64,000 nt of DNA from Klebsiella variicola (GTDB taxonomy: Bacteria > Pseudomonadota > Gammaproteobacteria > Enterobacterales > Enterobacteriaceae): NCBI RefSeq assembly GCF_000828055.2, contig NZ_CP010523.2, positions 62,001-126,000 of the forward strand, read 5' to 3'. The notes under the pieces are model-generated. The model did no database searches and was not told where the DNA came from. It saw only the letters and a program-made list of their open reading frames with translations. Position numbers and translations under genes: made by a program. Below are positions 36,140 to 48,124 of the stretch, in pieces. The stretch's first letter is position 1. Every line of letters starts with the position of its first letter.

Positions 36140-37342
36140 ATGTTTCACCTCGATACCTTATCGACGCTCGTTGCCGCAACGCTTGTGCTATTGCTCGGCA
36201 GAAAACTCGTGCAAACCGTTCCCTTCCTCAAGAAATACACCATTCCTGAACCTGTTGCCGGCGGTTTGCTGGTAGCGCTGGCGCTGCTGGTGCTGAAGAA
36301 AAGCATGGATATCGAAATTGATTTCGATATGAGTCTGAAAGACCCGCTGATGCTGGCGTTCTTCGCCACCATCGGTCTTAACGCCAACCTCGCCAGCCTG
36401 CGGGCCGGCGGCAAGGTGCTGGGCACTTTCCTGATCGTGGTGGTTGGCCTGCTGCTGCTGCAGAATGCCCTCGGTATCGGCATGGCGACGCTGCTGGGGC
36501 TGGATCCGCTGATGGGCCTGCTGGCCGGGTCGATTACCTTATCCGGCGGCCACGGCACCGGGGCGGCGTGGAGCAAGCTGTTCGTTGAACGCTACGGTTT
36601 TGCCAACGCCACCGAAGTGGCGATGGCCTGCGCGACTTTCGGCCTGGTGCTGGGCGGCCTGATCGGCGGTCCGGTGGCTCGCTACCTGGTGAAGCACTCT
36701 TCCTCTCCGGACGGCACACCGGACGATCAGGTGGCGCCAACCGCCTTTGAAAAACCGGACGTGGGGCGGGTGATCACCTCGCTGGTGCTGATCGAAAGTA
36801 TCGCCCTGATCGCTATCTGTCTGACGGTGGGCAAGGTGGTTGCGCAACTGCTGGCGGGCAGCGTCTTCGAGCTGCCGACCTTCGTCTGCGTGCTGTTTAT
36901 CGGTGTGATCCTTAGCAACAGCCTGGCGCTGGCGGGGTTGTACCGGGTGTTCGATCGCGCGGTATCGGTGCTGGGCAACGTCAGCCTGTCGCTGTTCCTC
37001 GCCATGGCGCTGATGAGCCTCAAGCTGTGGGAGCTGGCCTCGCTGGCGCTGCCGATGATTATTATCCTGGCGGTGCAGGCGCTGGCGATGGCGCTGTATG
37101 CGGTGTTCGTTACCTACCGGATGATGGGCAAGAATTACGATGCCGCGGTGCTGGCGGCGGGCCACTGCGGGTTTGGTCTGGGCGCAACGCCGACGGCGAT
37201 TGCTAATATGCAGGCGATTACCGACCGCTTTGGCCCGTCACATATGGCCTTCCTGGTGGTGCCGATGGTGGGAGCGTTCTTTATCGACATCGTCAACGCA
37301 CTGGTGATTAAGCTATACCTGCTGCTGCCAATATTTGGCTGA
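36140..37342 (+). CDS. gltS: Sodium/glutamate symporter GltS
   Basis: A 400-residue inner-membrane transporter matching E. coli GltS (401 residues). The two re-entrant loop motifs typical of the ESS family are seen as SGGHGTGAAW and CGFGLGATPTAIANM. It takes up glutamate with sodium. The ATG at 36140 has an AAGGAG site and the E. coli N-terminus (MFHLDTL); the frame extends upstream to 36107 without support. It ends next to glpK, whereas in E. coli its neighbour on that side is recG. Confidence 0.96.
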   Translation: MFHLDTLSTLVAATLVLLLGRKLVQTVPFLKKYTIPEPVAGGLLVALALLVLKKSMDIEIDFDMSLKDPLMLAFFATIGLNANLASLRAGGKVLGTFLIVVVGLLLLQNALGIGMATLLGLDPLMGLLAGSITLSGGHGTGAAWSKLFVERYGFANATEVAMACATFGLVLGGLIGGPVARYLVKHSSSPDGTPDDQVAPTAFEKPDVGRVITSLVLIESIALIAICLTVGKVVAQLLAGSVFELPTFVCVLFIGVILSNSLALAGLYRVFDRAVSVLGNVSLSLFLAMALMSLKLWELASLALPMIIILAVQALAMALYAVFVTYRMMGKNYDAAVLAAGHCGFGLGATPTAIANMQAITDRFGPSHMAFLVVPMVGAFFIDIVNALVIKLYLLLPIFG

Positions 37343-37445
37343 TAAAAAACCCGGAGGCGGTGCTGCGCACCTGTCCGGGCTACAAGATCGTGCTGTTTGG
37401 GGTTTTGTAGCCCGGCTAAGGCGTTTACGCCGCAAGCAGGGAATA
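37343..37445. repeat. REP-like palindromes between gltS and glpK
   Basis: The gap between the convergent gltS and glpK has the hairpin CCCGGAGGCGGTGCTGCGCACCTGTCCGGG, followed by a second REP-type unit (TAGCCCGGCTAAGGCG...). These may end both transcripts. The site is also one junction of the rearranged glp block. Confidence 0.7.
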
Positions 37446-37456
37446 CCTCCACAATC

Positions 37457-38989
<1,533 letters not shown>

Positions 38990-39841
38990 TTACAGCGAAG
39001 CTTTATGTTGAGTGGTGGAAGAGGAGGGGCTCTGTTGCTCTTCCTCCACGCAGGTGTCGCAAGGCAGGTGACGGCCAATCAGCTTACGATAGCTGAATGC
39101 GCCCAGCGCCGCGCCGACCACCGGTGCGCACAGCGGCACCAGAAAATAAGGAATATCTTTGCCGCCGGTGAAGGCGACGTCGCCCCAGCCGGCCAGCCAG
39201 GCGAAAGCTTTCGGGCCGATATCACGCGCCGGGTTCATGGCGAAGCCGGTCAGCGGTCCCATGGAGGCGCCAATCACCGCAATCAGCAGGCCGATCAGCA
39301 GCGGAGCAAGCGGACCGCGCGGCACGCCGTTGCCATCGTCGGTCAGCGCCAGGATGACGCCCATCAGGATAGCGGTAATCACCATCTCTACCGCGAAGGC
39401 CTGCACAAAATTGATATGCGGGTTCGGATAGGTGGAGAAGATGCCGGCCAGATCGAGGCTTTCTACGCTGCCGCGGACCATATGGTGGGTAGTTTCATAA
39501 TCGAGGAAAAGATTGTAGTAAAGCCCGTAAACTAATGCCGCAGCGCAAAAGGCGCCAGCGAACTGCGAAATGATAAAAGGGACCACTTTGCGGCCATCGA
39601 AGCAGGCGAACAGCCACAGTGCGATAGTTACCGCAGGGTTAAGGTGCGCACCGGAGACCCCAGCGGTCAGGTAGATCGCCATGGCGACGCCCAGACCCCA
39701 GATGATGCTGATTTCCCATTGCCCGAAGCTGGCTCCCGCGACCTTGAGCGCAGCCACGCACCCAACGCCGAAAAAGATCAACAACCCGGTACCGAGGAAC
39801 TCTGCGATGCACTGGCCTTTTAAGGTTGATGTTTGGCTCAT
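38990..39841 (-). CDS. glpF: Glycerol facilitator GlpF
   Basis: A 283-residue aquaglyceroporin of the inner membrane with six helices and two half-helices. The pore motifs are HLNPAVTIAL and FAMNPARDIG. It lets glycerol diffuse in, where GlpK traps it by phosphorylation. The ATG at 39841 (MSQTSTLKGQC) agrees with E. coli; the frame extends 22 codons upstream. It is divergent from zapB across a 440-bp gap with a GlpR-like site. Confidence 0.96.
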   Translation of the reverse strand: MSQTSTLKGQCIAEFLGTGLLIFFGVGCVAALKVAGASFGQWEISIIWGLGVAMAIYLTAGVSGAHLNPAVTIALWLFACFDGRKVVPFIISQFAGAFCAAALVYGLYYNLFLDYETTHHMVRGSVESLDLAGIFSTYPNPHINFVQAFAVEMVITAILMGVILALTDDGNGVPRGPLAPLLIGLLIAVIGASMGPLTGFAMNPARDIGPKAFAWLAGWGDVAFTGGKDIPYFLVPLCAPVVGAALGAFSYRKLIGRHLPCDTCVEEEQQSPSSSTTQHKASL

Positions 39842-40529
<688 letters not shown>

Positions 40530-40539
40530 TCGCTTCGCG

Positions 40540-40562
40540 CCCTCTCCCGCCCGGGAGGGGGC
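40540..40562 (+). terminator. Probable zapB terminator hairpin
   Basis: The inverted repeat CCCTCTCCCGCCCGGGAGGGGG lies just after the zapB stop. No clear T run follows, so termination may be only partial. The site also marks the novel zapB/sbp junction. Confidence 0.5.
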
Positions 40563-40680
40563 AATCCTTATTCACCTCTTTATATCCACAAGTTATAGCC
40601 AATCTTTTTTTATTCTTTAATCATTGAATCGCTTTCTGGCACGCTTAGCCCATCACAACACACATAAAGAGAGCGGTGCG

Positions 40681-41670
40681 ATGAATAAGTGGGGCGTAGG
40701 GTTAACTCTGTTGCTGGCATCCGCCAGCGTTCTGGCAAAAGACATTCAGCTTTTAAACGTTTCTTATGATCCAACGCGCGAGCTGTACGAACAGTACAAC
40801 AAAGCGTTTAGCGCGCACTGGAAGCAGGAGACCGGCGACAACGTGGTGATCCGCCAGTCGCACGGTGGTTCTGGCAAACAGGCGACCTCAGTGATTAACG
40901 GTATTGAAGCGGATGTGGTCACACTGGCGCTGGCCTACGACGTAGACGCCATTGCTGAACGCGGCCGTATCGATAAAAACTGGCTGAAACGCCTGCCGGA
41001 TAACTCCGCACCGTATACCTCAACCATCGTGTTCCTCGTCCGCAAGGGCAACCCGAAACAGATCCATGACTGGAACGACCTGATCAAACCGGGCGTGTCG
41101 GTCATTACCCCGAACCCGAAAAGCTCCGGCGGCGCCCGCTGGAACTATCTGGCAGCCTGGGGCTATGCTCTGCATCAGAATCACGGCGACCAGGCCAAAG
41201 CCCAGGAATTCGTCAAGGCGCTGTATAAAAACGTGGAAGTGCTGGACTCCGGCGCGCGTGGTTCGACCAATACCTTCGTAGAACGCGGCATCGGCGATGT
41301 GCTGATTGCCTGGGAAAACGAAGCGCTGCTGGCGACCAACGAACTGGGCAAAGACAAGTTTGAAATCGTGACCCCGAGTGAGTCGATTCTGGCTGAGCCG
41401 ACCGTCTCTGTGGTCGACAAAGTGGTGGATAAAAAAGGCACGCGCCAGGTGGCGGAAGCGTACCTGAAGTATCTCTACTCGCCGGAAGGCCAGGAGATTG
41501 CGGCGAAGAACTTCTACCGCCCGCGCGATCCGAATGTGGCGAAGAAATATGCTAACGAGTTCCCGAAACTGAAGCTGTTTACTATCGATCAGGAGTTCGG
41601 CGGCTGGACGAAAGCGCAGAAAGAGCACTTCTCCAACGGCGGCACCTTCGACCAGATTAGCCAGCGTTAA
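40681..41670 (+). CDS. sbp: Periplasmic sulfate-binding protein Sbp
   Basis: A 329-residue periplasmic protein. The signal peptide ([19 protein letters not shown]) is cleaved before [16 protein letters not shown]. The sulfate-binding loops GGSGKQA and [18 protein letters not shown] match E. coli Sbp. It delivers sulfate to the CysTWA importer. The ATG at 40681 agrees with E. coli; the longer frame from 40624 lacks support. In E. coli pfkA lies upstream, here it is zapB. Confidence 0.95.
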   Translation: MNKWGVGLTLLLASASVLAKDIQLLNVSYDPTRELYEQYNKAFSAHWKQETGDNVVIRQSHGGSGKQATSVINGIEADVVTLALAYDVDAIAERGRIDKNWLKRLPDNSAPYTSTIVFLVRKGNPKQIHDWNDLIKPGVSVITPNPKSSGGARWNYLAAWGYALHQNHGDQAKAQEFVKALYKNVEVLDSGARGSTNTFVERGIGDVLIAWENEALLATNELGKDKFEIVTPSESILAEPTVSVVDKVVDKKGTRQVAEAYLKYLYSPEGQEIAAKNFYRPRDPNVAKKYANEFPKLKLFTIDQEFGGWTKAQKEHFSNGGTFDQISQR

Positions 41671-41676
41671 TCCTCT

Positions 41677-41850
41677 TGTCCCTGCTTGCGCTACGCTTAG
41701 CAGGGCTACAGTTCTGCTTCGTCTGGTAGCCCGGGTAAGGCGGAACGCCGCGACCCGGGGAATCCCCGGCTTTCTCTGCGCTTAGCCGGGCTACTATTTG
41801 CACCGTCCGTAGCCCGGGTAAGGCGTCAGCCGCTACCCGGGATAACTCCC
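41677..41850. repeat. BIME (REP palindromes) downstream of sbp
   Basis: Four REP-type arms (for example TAGCCCGGGTAAGGCG and CGCTTAGCCGGGCTAC) alternate in orientation between sbp and cdh. They hold no gene and probably stabilise the sbp mRNA 3' end. Confidence 0.8.
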
Positions 41851-41916
41851 CGCCCGCCATCTGTTTTCATTTAGTCATCAAATTACGTTACTCTTCCGCT
41901 TCAGGCTTAACAGGGA

Positions 41917-42687
41917 ATGAAAATGAGAAGAGTAAGATACTTTTTGCTGGCGCTGCTGGTGGCGATCCTCGCGGCGCTGGCGGGCGGCTACTACTGGCTG
42001 CACTCCGGCAACCCGGACGCATTACGCAAGATTGTCCTGCAGCAGTGCGTACCCCATCAGCAACAGCAGCAAAATCCGTCGCCGTGCGCGGAAGTTAACC
42101 TCAAGGGCGGCTATGTGCTGTTTAAAGACCGTAACGGCCCGCTGCAGTATTTGCTAATGCCGACCTACCGCATTAACGGCACCGAAAGCCCGCTGCTGCT
42201 GGACCCGTTGACGCCGAACTTCTTCTGGCAGGCCTGGCAGGGACGTGAAATCATGAGTCAGCGTCACGGCGCGCCGGTTCCTGATAACGCGATATCACTG
42301 GCGATTAACTCGCGCAGCGGACGCACGCAAAACCATTTCCATATTCATATCTCCTGCCTGCGCCCCGATGTGCGCGCGCAGTTAGATAAGGATGCGGGCG
42401 CGGTCAGCAGCCGCTGGCTGCCGCTGCCGGGCGGGCTTCAGGGCCATGAATACCTGGCGCGCCGGGTGACGGAGGCCGAACTGGCCCAGCGCAGCCCGTT
42501 CCTGATGCTGGCGGAAGAGGTGCCGGAGGCGCGCGAACATATGGGACGCTTCGCGCTGGCGATGGCGCAGCAGAGCGACGGCTCGCTGGTGCTGCTGGCG
42601 ACGGAGCGTAACCTGCTGACCCTGAACCGGGCTTCAGCGGAAGAAATTCAGGATCATCGCTGCGCCATTCTTAACGCAAGCCACTAG
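41917..42687 (+). CDS. cdh: CDP-diacylglycerol pyrophosphatase Cdh
   Basis: A 256-residue membrane-anchored enzyme with an N-terminal helix ([20 protein letters not shown]) and a HIT-like active site, HFHIHISC. It cleaves CDP-diacylglycerol to phosphatidate and CMP, facing the periplasm. It matches E. coli Cdh over its length ([17 protein letters not shown], then [19 protein letters not shown]). Two ATGs lie close together (41917, 41923), and AACAGGGA precedes them. Confidence 0.92.
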   Translation: MKMRRVRYFLLALLVAILAALAGGYYWLHSGNPDALRKIVLQQCVPHQQQQQNPSPCAEVNLKGGYVLFKDRNGPLQYLLMPTYRINGTESPLLLDPLTPNFFWQAWQGREIMSQRHGAPVPDNAISLAINSRSGRTQNHFHIHISCLRPDVRAQLDKDAGAVSSRWLPLPGGLQGHEYLARRVTEAELAQRSPFLMLAEEVPEAREHMGRFALAMAQQSDGSLVLLATERNLLTLNRASAEEIQDHRCAILNASH

Positions 42688-42751
42688 TTCTGGCGTTTAC
42701 CTGTCTTACCTGTCGTCGTATTCTTGCTGAAAAAAACGACAGGAGACAGGC

Positions 42752-44056
42752 ATGTCGCTCTGGCTTACCCACCCGCTGTTCCTTCCTTCATTGATTGTCG
42801 GCGTCACCATTGTGCTCTGGGCGACGTCGCTGCTGCCGGAATTTATCACCGCGCTGCTGTTCTTCGCAGCGGCGATGATGGCGAAAATCGCTCCACCGGA
42901 GGTGATCTTCGGCGGCTTTGCCTCTTCGGCGTTCTGGCTGGTGTTCAGCGGCTTTGTGCTCGGCATCGCGATCCGTAAAACCGGGCTGGCAGACCGGGCG
43001 GCGCAGGCGCTGTCTGCGCGGCTCACTGACTCCTGGCCGCGGATGGTCGGCAGCGTGGTGTTGCTGAGCTACGCGCTGGCGTTTGTCATGCCTTCCAACA
43101 TGGGACGTATCGCGCTGCTGATGCCGATCGTGGCGGCGATGGCCCGCCGCGCGGGCATTGTCGATGGCAGCCGCGGCTGGTTCGGCCTGGCGCTGGCGGT
43201 GGGGTTCGGCACCTTTCAGCTTTCGGCGACGATTTTGCCCGCTAACGTGCCAAATCTGGTGATGAGCGGCGCGGCGGAAGGCTCGTACGGTATCCATCTG
43301 AATTATGTTCCCTATTTGCTGCTGCATACGCCGGTGCTTGGCTGGCTGAAAGGGGCGGTGCTGGTGGCGCTGATTTGCTGGCTGTTTCCCGGCAAGCCGC
43401 ATCCACCTCGTGACCTGGCGCCGCTGCCGCCGATGAGCCGCGACGAGAAACGTCTGGCGTGGCTGCTGGCGGTAGTCCTTACGCTATGGGTGACCGAGAG
43501 CTGGCACGGCGTCGGCCCGGCGTGGACCGGCCTGGCGGCGGCAGTGGTCACGCTGCTGCCGCGGGTGGGCTTTATCAACGGTGAGGAGTTTGCCAGCGGG
43601 GTGAATATGCGCACCTGCATTTATGTTGCCGGGATTCTGGGACTGGCGATCGCCGTTACCCAAACCGGAATTGGCGGTGCGGTGGGCAATGCGCTGCTGC
43701 AGGTGATGCCGCTGGATAAAGACAATCCGTTCACCAGCTTCCTCGCCCTGACCGGGATAACCAGCGCGCTGAACTTTATTATGACCGCCAACGGCGTGCC
43801 GGCGCTGTATACCACTTTTGCGCAGAGCTTTGCCGACGCGACCGGCTTTCCGCTGCTCAGCGTGATCATGATTCAGGTGCTGGGGTATTCCACGCCGCTG
43901 CTGCCCTATCAGGCGTCGCCGATCGTGGTGGCGATGGGGTTAGGCAAGGTCCCGGCGAGGGCGGGGATGCAACTGTGTCTGGCGCTGGCGGCGGTGAGTT
44001 ATCTGATTTTACTGCCGCTGGACTACGCGTGGTATCAGCTGTTGGGGAAACTGTAA
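42752..44056 (+). CDS. SLC13/DASS-type anion permease
   Basis: A 434-residue inner-membrane protein with about 12 helices. It resembles dicarboxylate and sulfate carriers of the DASS/SLC13 family: VMPSNMGRIALLMPIVAAMAR in the first half and the pseudo-repeat SALNFIMTANGVPALY in the second are the usual substrate-loop regions. The substrate (a dicarboxylate, phosphonate or sulfate) cannot be told. It lies 64 bp after cdh on the same strand with an AGGAGACAG site. In E. coli cdh is followed directly by tpiA, so this is an extra gene. Confidence 0.85.
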   Translation: MSLWLTHPLFLPSLIVGVTIVLWATSLLPEFITALLFFAAAMMAKIAPPEVIFGGFASSAFWLVFSGFVLGIAIRKTGLADRAAQALSARLTDSWPRMVGSVVLLSYALAFVMPSNMGRIALLMPIVAAMARRAGIVDGSRGWFGLALAVGFGTFQLSATILPANVPNLVMSGAAEGSYGIHLNYVPYLLLHTPVLGWLKGAVLVALICWLFPGKPHPPRDLAPLPPMSRDEKRLAWLLAVVLTLWVTESWHGVGPAWTGLAAAVVTLLPRVGFINGEEFASGVNMRTCIYVAGILGLAIAVTQTGIGGAVGNALLQVMPLDKDNPFTSFLALTGITSALNFIMTANGVPALYTTFAQSFADATGFPLLSVIMIQVLGYSTPLLPYQASPIVVAMGLGKVPARAGMQLCLALAAVSYLILLPLDYAWYQLLGKL

Positions 44057-44065
44057 CGGCAAAAG

Positions 44066-44104
44066 AAAGCCCGGCTTGCGCTGTGCTAAGCCGGGCTCCC
44101 GAGT
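44066..44104. terminator. Bidirectional terminator between the SLC13 gene and tpiA
   Basis: The inverted repeat AGCCCGGCTT...AAGCCGGGCT has a 10-nt loop and an A-rich flank on one side, with TTTTGT near the other. It sits between the convergent SLC13 and tpiA genes. Confidence 0.7.
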
Positions 44105-44148
44105 TTTGTCAGTCACCCCGGTCGCGTTTCGCCACCGGGAAAAGCGAA

Positions 44149-44916
44149 TTACGCTTTTTTCGCTGCTTCTGCTGCTTTAACGATCACCGCGAAAGCGTCA
44201 GCTTTCAGGGAGGCGCCGCCAACCAGCGCGCCGTCGATGTCCGGCTGGGTGAACAGCTCTGCTGCGTTGCCAGCGTTAACGGAACCACCGTACTGGATGA
44301 TCACTTGCTCAGCGATTTTCGCGTCAGCTTTAGCAATGTGGTCACGGATGAATTTGTGCACCGCCTGAGCCTGAGCCGGGGTCGCGGATTTGCCGGTACC
44401 GATAGCCCATACCGGTTCGTAAGCGATAACCACGCCTTCGAAAGCGGCAGCGCCCTGCGTTTTCAGCACGGCGTCGATCTGACGTGCGCAAACTTCTTCG
44501 GTTTTGCCCGCTTCGTTTTCTGCTTCGGTTTCACCGATGCACAGTACCGGGGTCAGACCCTGCTCTTTCAGCACAGCGAATTTCTTCGCGATCAGCTCGT
44601 CGGATTCTTTGTGGTAGGTACGACGCTCGGAGTGGCCGATGATGATGTACTGTGCGCCGATATCTTTCAGCATTTCGGCGGAGGTTTCACCGGTGAATGC
44701 GCCGGACAGGTTCACGTCAACGTTCTGCGCGCCCAGGTGAATGTGGCTGCCTTCTGCCGCACGTTTAGCCAGGTCCAGATACATTTCCGGCGGGGCGATG
44801 GCAACTGCACAGCCGCTTACGCCAGCCAGTTCGGTACGCAGGTTCGCAACCAGTTCGTTTACCATGTGGCGGCTGCCGTTCAGTTTCCAGTTACCCATCA
44901 CTAAAGGATGTCGCAT
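44149..44916 (-). CDS. tpiA: Triosephosphate isomerase TpiA
   Basis: A 255-residue cytoplasmic TIM-barrel enzyme that interconverts dihydroxyacetone phosphate and glyceraldehyde 3-phosphate. Catalytic residues are in MGNWKLNG (Lys), IIGHSERR (His) and [10 protein letters not shown] (Glu). Length and sequence match E. coli TpiA. It lies in the order tpiA-yiiQ-yiiR-fpr as in E. coli. Confidence 0.97.
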   Translation of the reverse strand: MRHPLVMGNWKLNGSRHMVNELVANLRTELAGVSGCAVAIAPPEMYLDLAKRAAEGSHIHLGAQNVDVNLSGAFTGETSAEMLKDIGAQYIIIGHSERRTYHKESDELIAKKFAVLKEQGLTPVLCIGETEAENEAGKTEEVCARQIDAVLKTQGAAAFEGVVIAYEPVWAIGTGKSATPAQAQAVHKFIRDHIAKADAKIAEQVIIQYGGSVNAGNAAELFTQPDIDGALVGGASLKADAFAVIVKAAEAAKKA

Positions 44917-45025
44917 TTTAATTCTCCACGCTACTTAAGCGAATTAAGGAATATAGCCGCCCCAGAGGGCAGCATGGTCTGTGAAACAGTATAGAGACTC
45001 GTCACTGGAAAGGCTTTGCTTTTTG

Positions 45026-45625
45026 TCATTTATTGTTGCCTTCCAGCGTTTCAGATAACGCCAGCTTAATCGGTTCAATGGCGAAGGTCAGACCCTTTTC
45101 GCCATGATCTGCCACCACATAGCGTACAGCGCCTTCGGTATCGGCAAAGTAGCGTTTGCCCTTGCCGGCGGTCAGCAGTTTCTGCAGCTTTTGCTGGCTT
45201 TGCGCCGGGCTAAGGGTGGGGACAAAGGCGCGGATCATGGCGCTCATATACTCCAGCGCTTTGGCTTTCGCCGCCTTTTGCTCCGGCCCCTGGATCGGCA
45301 GCCAGGTGATCTGCATGGATTTGATCTTCAGCGTGCCGCGCTCCAGCGCGGTCGAGGCATAGAGATTTTCATTAATTTTGCTGGCGGCGCGGGTCAGATT
45401 AGCCTGATCCCGGCTGGTGGCGATGGAACGGAATTCGTTCAGGGGCAGCTTCGGGTTATCGGCGTTAAATTTTTCCCGGAACTGGCTGATCGACAGGTCA
45501 AAACTCGGGGCGCCAGAGAGCAGATAGGGCGCCGCTGTCGCCGATTCGCTTTCTGCGGACAACGCGTGCGGGCCGACGGTCAGGCCCATCAGCCCACTTA
45601 AACACAAGATTGTCCACTTCTTCAT
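45026..45625 (-). CDS. yiiQ: DUF1454 periplasmic protein YiiQ
   Basis: A 199-residue protein with a cleavable signal peptide (LCLSGLMGLTVGPHALSA) and the DUF1454 domain. It is a close match to E. coli YiiQ (PSFDLSISQFREKFNADNP). Function is unknown. The gene is 109 bp upstream of the tpiA start, on the same strand, and divergent from yiiR. Confidence 0.9.
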   Translation of the reverse strand: MKKWTILCLSGLMGLTVGPHALSAESESATAAPYLLSGAPSFDLSISQFREKFNADNPKLPLNEFRSIATSRDQANLTRAASKINENLYASTALERGTLKIKSMQITWLPIQGPEQKAAKAKALEYMSAMIRAFVPTLSPAQSQQKLQKLLTAGKGKRYFADTEGAVRYVVADHGEKGLTFAIEPIKLALSETLEGNNK

Positions 45626-45737
45626 GCCCGTCGTTCCTTTTTTTGCCTGCTGACGATTAAATCGGGAAGCGCGGCGCTTGTCAAAAAGTCACGACGCCAG
45701 GGTAAACTACGCAGACGATGATGATAAGGAAAAACGC

Positions 45738-46166
45738 ATGACCCTACAGCAGTGGTTATTCTCAATTAAAGGGCGCATTGGCCGCCGCGATTTCTGGATC
45801 TGGATTGCCATTTGGCTGGTGACCATGAGCGCCCTGTTTACCCTGGCAGGCAGCAATCTTCTCAACCTGCAGACGGCGGCGTTTATTATCGTCTGCCTGC
45901 TGTGGCCGACGGCGGCGGTGGTGGTCAAGCGGCTGCACGATCGCGGCAAATCCGGACTGTGGGCGCTGCTGATGATTCTGGCGTGGATGCTGCTGGCGGG
46001 GAACTGGGCGATGTTGCCGCAGGTCTGGCAGTGGGGCGTCGGGCGCTTTGTGCCGACGCTGATTATCGTCATGATGTTGATCGACCTGGGGGCGTTTGTC
46101 GGCACCCAGGGCGAGAATAAGTTCGGCAAGGAGACCCAGGACGTGCGCTGGAAAGCGGACGCCTGA
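45738..46166 (+). CDS. yiiR: DUF805 inner-membrane protein YiiR
   Basis: A 142-residue protein with four membrane helices and the DUF805 start SIKGRIGRRDFWIWI, then VVVKRLHDRGKSGLWALL. It matches E. coli YiiR. The start at 45738 (MTLQQW) agrees with it; a longer frame begins at 45678. Its function is unknown. Its stop is directly followed by the stop of the convergent fpr gene, with no gap. Confidence 0.9.
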   Translation: MTLQQWLFSIKGRIGRRDFWIWIAIWLVTMSALFTLAGSNLLNLQTAAFIIVCLLWPTAAVVVKRLHDRGKSGLWALLMILAWMLLAGNWAMLPQVWQWGVGRFVPTLIIVMMLIDLGAFVGTQGENKFGKETQDVRWKADA

Positions 46167-46913
46167 TTACCAGTAGTGCTCCGCTGTCATATGGCCCGGC
46201 CGGCGACGCAGATGTTTGGTCATCTGCCGGGTCTCTTTTAACAGCTGTTGGGTATCGCGCACCATTTGCGGGTTGCCGCACAGCATGACGTGGCTGGTGT
46301 CGGTGTTCATCGCCAGCCCGACCGCCTCTTCCAGCGCGCCGGTTTCAATCAGGAACGGTACCCGGCCGGTCAGCGAGCCTTCCACTGTTTCGCGACTGAC
46401 CACGGTCTGGATGCGTAGTTTACCGGCATAGCGCTGCTCGAGTTCGCGCATCAGCGGCAGATAGCTCAGGTCCGCGGCGTAGCGGACGGCGTGGACCAGT
46501 ACCAGGTTGTTAAAGCGTTCAAGATCTTTGCCTTCCTGCAAAATTGACAGGTACGGCCCGAGGGCAGTGCCGGTCGCCAGCATCCACAGGGTATCGCAAT
46601 CCGGTACCTCCTCGAGGACGAAGAAACCTGCCGCTTCACTCACCACCAGGACTTCATCGCCCGGCTTCAGCGCCGCCAGACGCGGGCTCAGCTTGCCTTC
46701 CGGGACGGTGACCAGATAGAACTCGAGATCGGGATTGCCGGGGGCATTGACGTAGGAGTAGGCGCGCTGCACGCGTTCTCCGTCGATTTCCAGTCCGAGC
46801 TTGGTAAACTGCCCGGCGGTAAACGGATGAACAGGCGCCCGCACGTATAAACTGAACAAGGCATCCGTCCAGTACTCCACTTTTGTCACTTTGCCGCTAA
46901 CCCAGTCCGCCAT
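46167..46913 (-). CDS. fpr: Ferredoxin/flavodoxin-NADP+ reductase Fpr
   Basis: A 248-residue FAD enzyme of the plant-type reductase family. FAD-binding RAYSYVNAP and the NADP-binding loop LATGTALGPYLSIL are present, and the C-terminus ends in EHYW as in E. coli (a C-terminal Trp). It passes electrons from NADPH to flavodoxin or ferredoxin. In E. coli it belongs to the SoxRS regulon; I could not identify a SoxS site with confidence. It lies downstream of glpX, separated by a 150-bp gap. Confidence 0.95.
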   Translation of the reverse strand: MADWVSGKVTKVEYWTDALFSLYVRAPVHPFTAGQFTKLGLEIDGERVQRAYSYVNAPGNPDLEFYLVTVPEGKLSPRLAALKPGDEVLVVSEAAGFFVLEEVPDCDTLWMLATGTALGPYLSILQEGKDLERFNNLVLVHAVRYAADLSYLPLMRELEQRYAGKLRIQTVVSRETVEGSLTGRVPFLIETGALEEAVGLAMNTDTSHVMLCGNPQMVRDTQQLLKETRQMTKHLRRRPGHMTAEHYW

Positions 46914-47020
46914 CGTCTTCTCCTGTTGCCAAGCGATGCCTTATCTTCGGTCCAGACGAGCAAGATTTCCACCCCGAAGGTACAAGAAAGCTCTATTGAT
47001 CAAATATAAACGAAGAACAG

Positions 47021-47044
47021 GGCAACCGCCTGCGGACGGTTGCC
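47021..47044 (-). terminator. glpX terminator hairpin
   Basis: GGCAACCG...CGGTTGCC is an 8-bp inverted repeat 20 bp after the glpX stop. It is followed on the minus strand by a moderately T-rich stretch. Confidence 0.6.
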
Positions 47045-47063
47045 TGGGAGAGAAAAAGCGGTA

Positions 47064-48074
47064 TTACAGGATGTGCTGCTGGATGTCCGGATCTTTACGG
47101 TCGAGGTAATGAATCGACTGAATACGACGGATAGTGCGCGACTTGCCACGGATCAGCAGCGTCTCGGTGGTGGCCATGTTGCCCTTGCGGGTGATGCCGT
47201 CCAGCAGATCGCCTTTGGTGATCCCGGTGGCGGAGAAGACGACGTTATCGCTGCGCGCCATTTCATCCAGACGCAGCACTTTGCCTGCTTCAATGCCCAT
47301 GGTTTTGCAGCGCGCCAGCTCGTTTTCACCGATGCGGCGGTTCTCTTCGTTATCGCCCTTCACGTGGTGGCGAGCCAGCAGACGCCCCTGCATATCACCG
47401 TCGAGGGCGCGGATCACCGCGGCGGAAACCACCCCTTCCGGCGCGCCGCCGATGCCGTACAGTACGTCGACTTCGCTATCCGGCATGCAGGTGAGAATAG
47501 AGGCCGCGACGTCGCCATCGGGAATCGCGAATACACGCACGCCCAGCTGCTGCAGCTGGGCAATGACCGCGTCGTGGCGCGGTTTCGCCAGCACGGTGAC
47601 GGTCAGCTCGCCCAGCGGCTTGTTCAGGGCGCGGGCGATATTGTGCAGGTTCTCTTCCAGCGGCAGATTGAGATCGATAGCGCCTTTAGCACCCGGGCCG
47701 ACGATCAGCTTTTCCATATACATATCCGGCGCGTTGAGGAAGCAGCCCTTATCGCCGACCGCCATCACCGCCAGGGCGTTGGCCTGGCCCATCGCCGTCA
47801 TGCGGGTGCCTTCGATGGGATCGACAGCGATATCTACCGCATCGCCCTTGCCGGTACCCACTTTTTCGCCGATATAGAGCATCGGCGCTTCATCGATTTC
47901 GCCCTCGCCGATGACGATGGTGCCGTCGATATTGACGAGGTTAAGCATAATGCGCATGGCGTTAACCGCTGCGCCGTCGGCGGTATTCTTATCGCCGCGG
48001 CCCAGCCATTTATAGCCCGCCAGCGCGGCGGCTTCGGTGACACGCGAAAATTCGATGGCCAGTTCTCGTTTCAT
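47064..48074 (-). CDS. glpX: Fructose-1,6-bisphosphatase class II GlpX
   Basis: A 336-residue cytoplasmic enzyme that dephosphorylates fructose 1,6-bisphosphate in gluconeogenesis. The metal and substrate motifs of the class II/inositol phosphatase fold are GEGEIDEAP, VDPIEGT and GIGGAPEG. In E. coli it is the third gene of glpFKX. Here it is 10 kb from glpFK and starts 50 bp after the recG stop on the same strand. It may thus be read from the rpoZ-spoT-trmH-recG transcript or from a promoter within recG. No GlpR site is seen in the 50 bp. Confidence 0.96.
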   Translation of the reverse strand: MKRELAIEFSRVTEAAALAGYKWLGRGDKNTADGAAVNAMRIMLNLVNIDGTIVIGEGEIDEAPMLYIGEKVGTGKGDAVDIAVDPIEGTRMTAMGQANALAVMAVGDKGCFLNAPDMYMEKLIVGPGAKGAIDLNLPLEENLHNIARALNKPLGELTVTVLAKPRHDAVIAQLQQLGVRVFAIPDGDVAASILTCMPDSEVDVLYGIGGAPEGVVSAAVIRALDGDMQGRLLARHHVKGDNEENRRIGENELARCKTMGIEAGKVLRLDEMARSDNVVFSATGITKGDLLDGITRKGNMATTETLLIRGKSRTIRRIQSIHYLDRKDPDIQQHIL

Positions 48075-48124
48075 AATCCACTCGTTGTGTAGAAAAATTG
48101 CCCGCAGCGCGGCAAAAGCGCGCG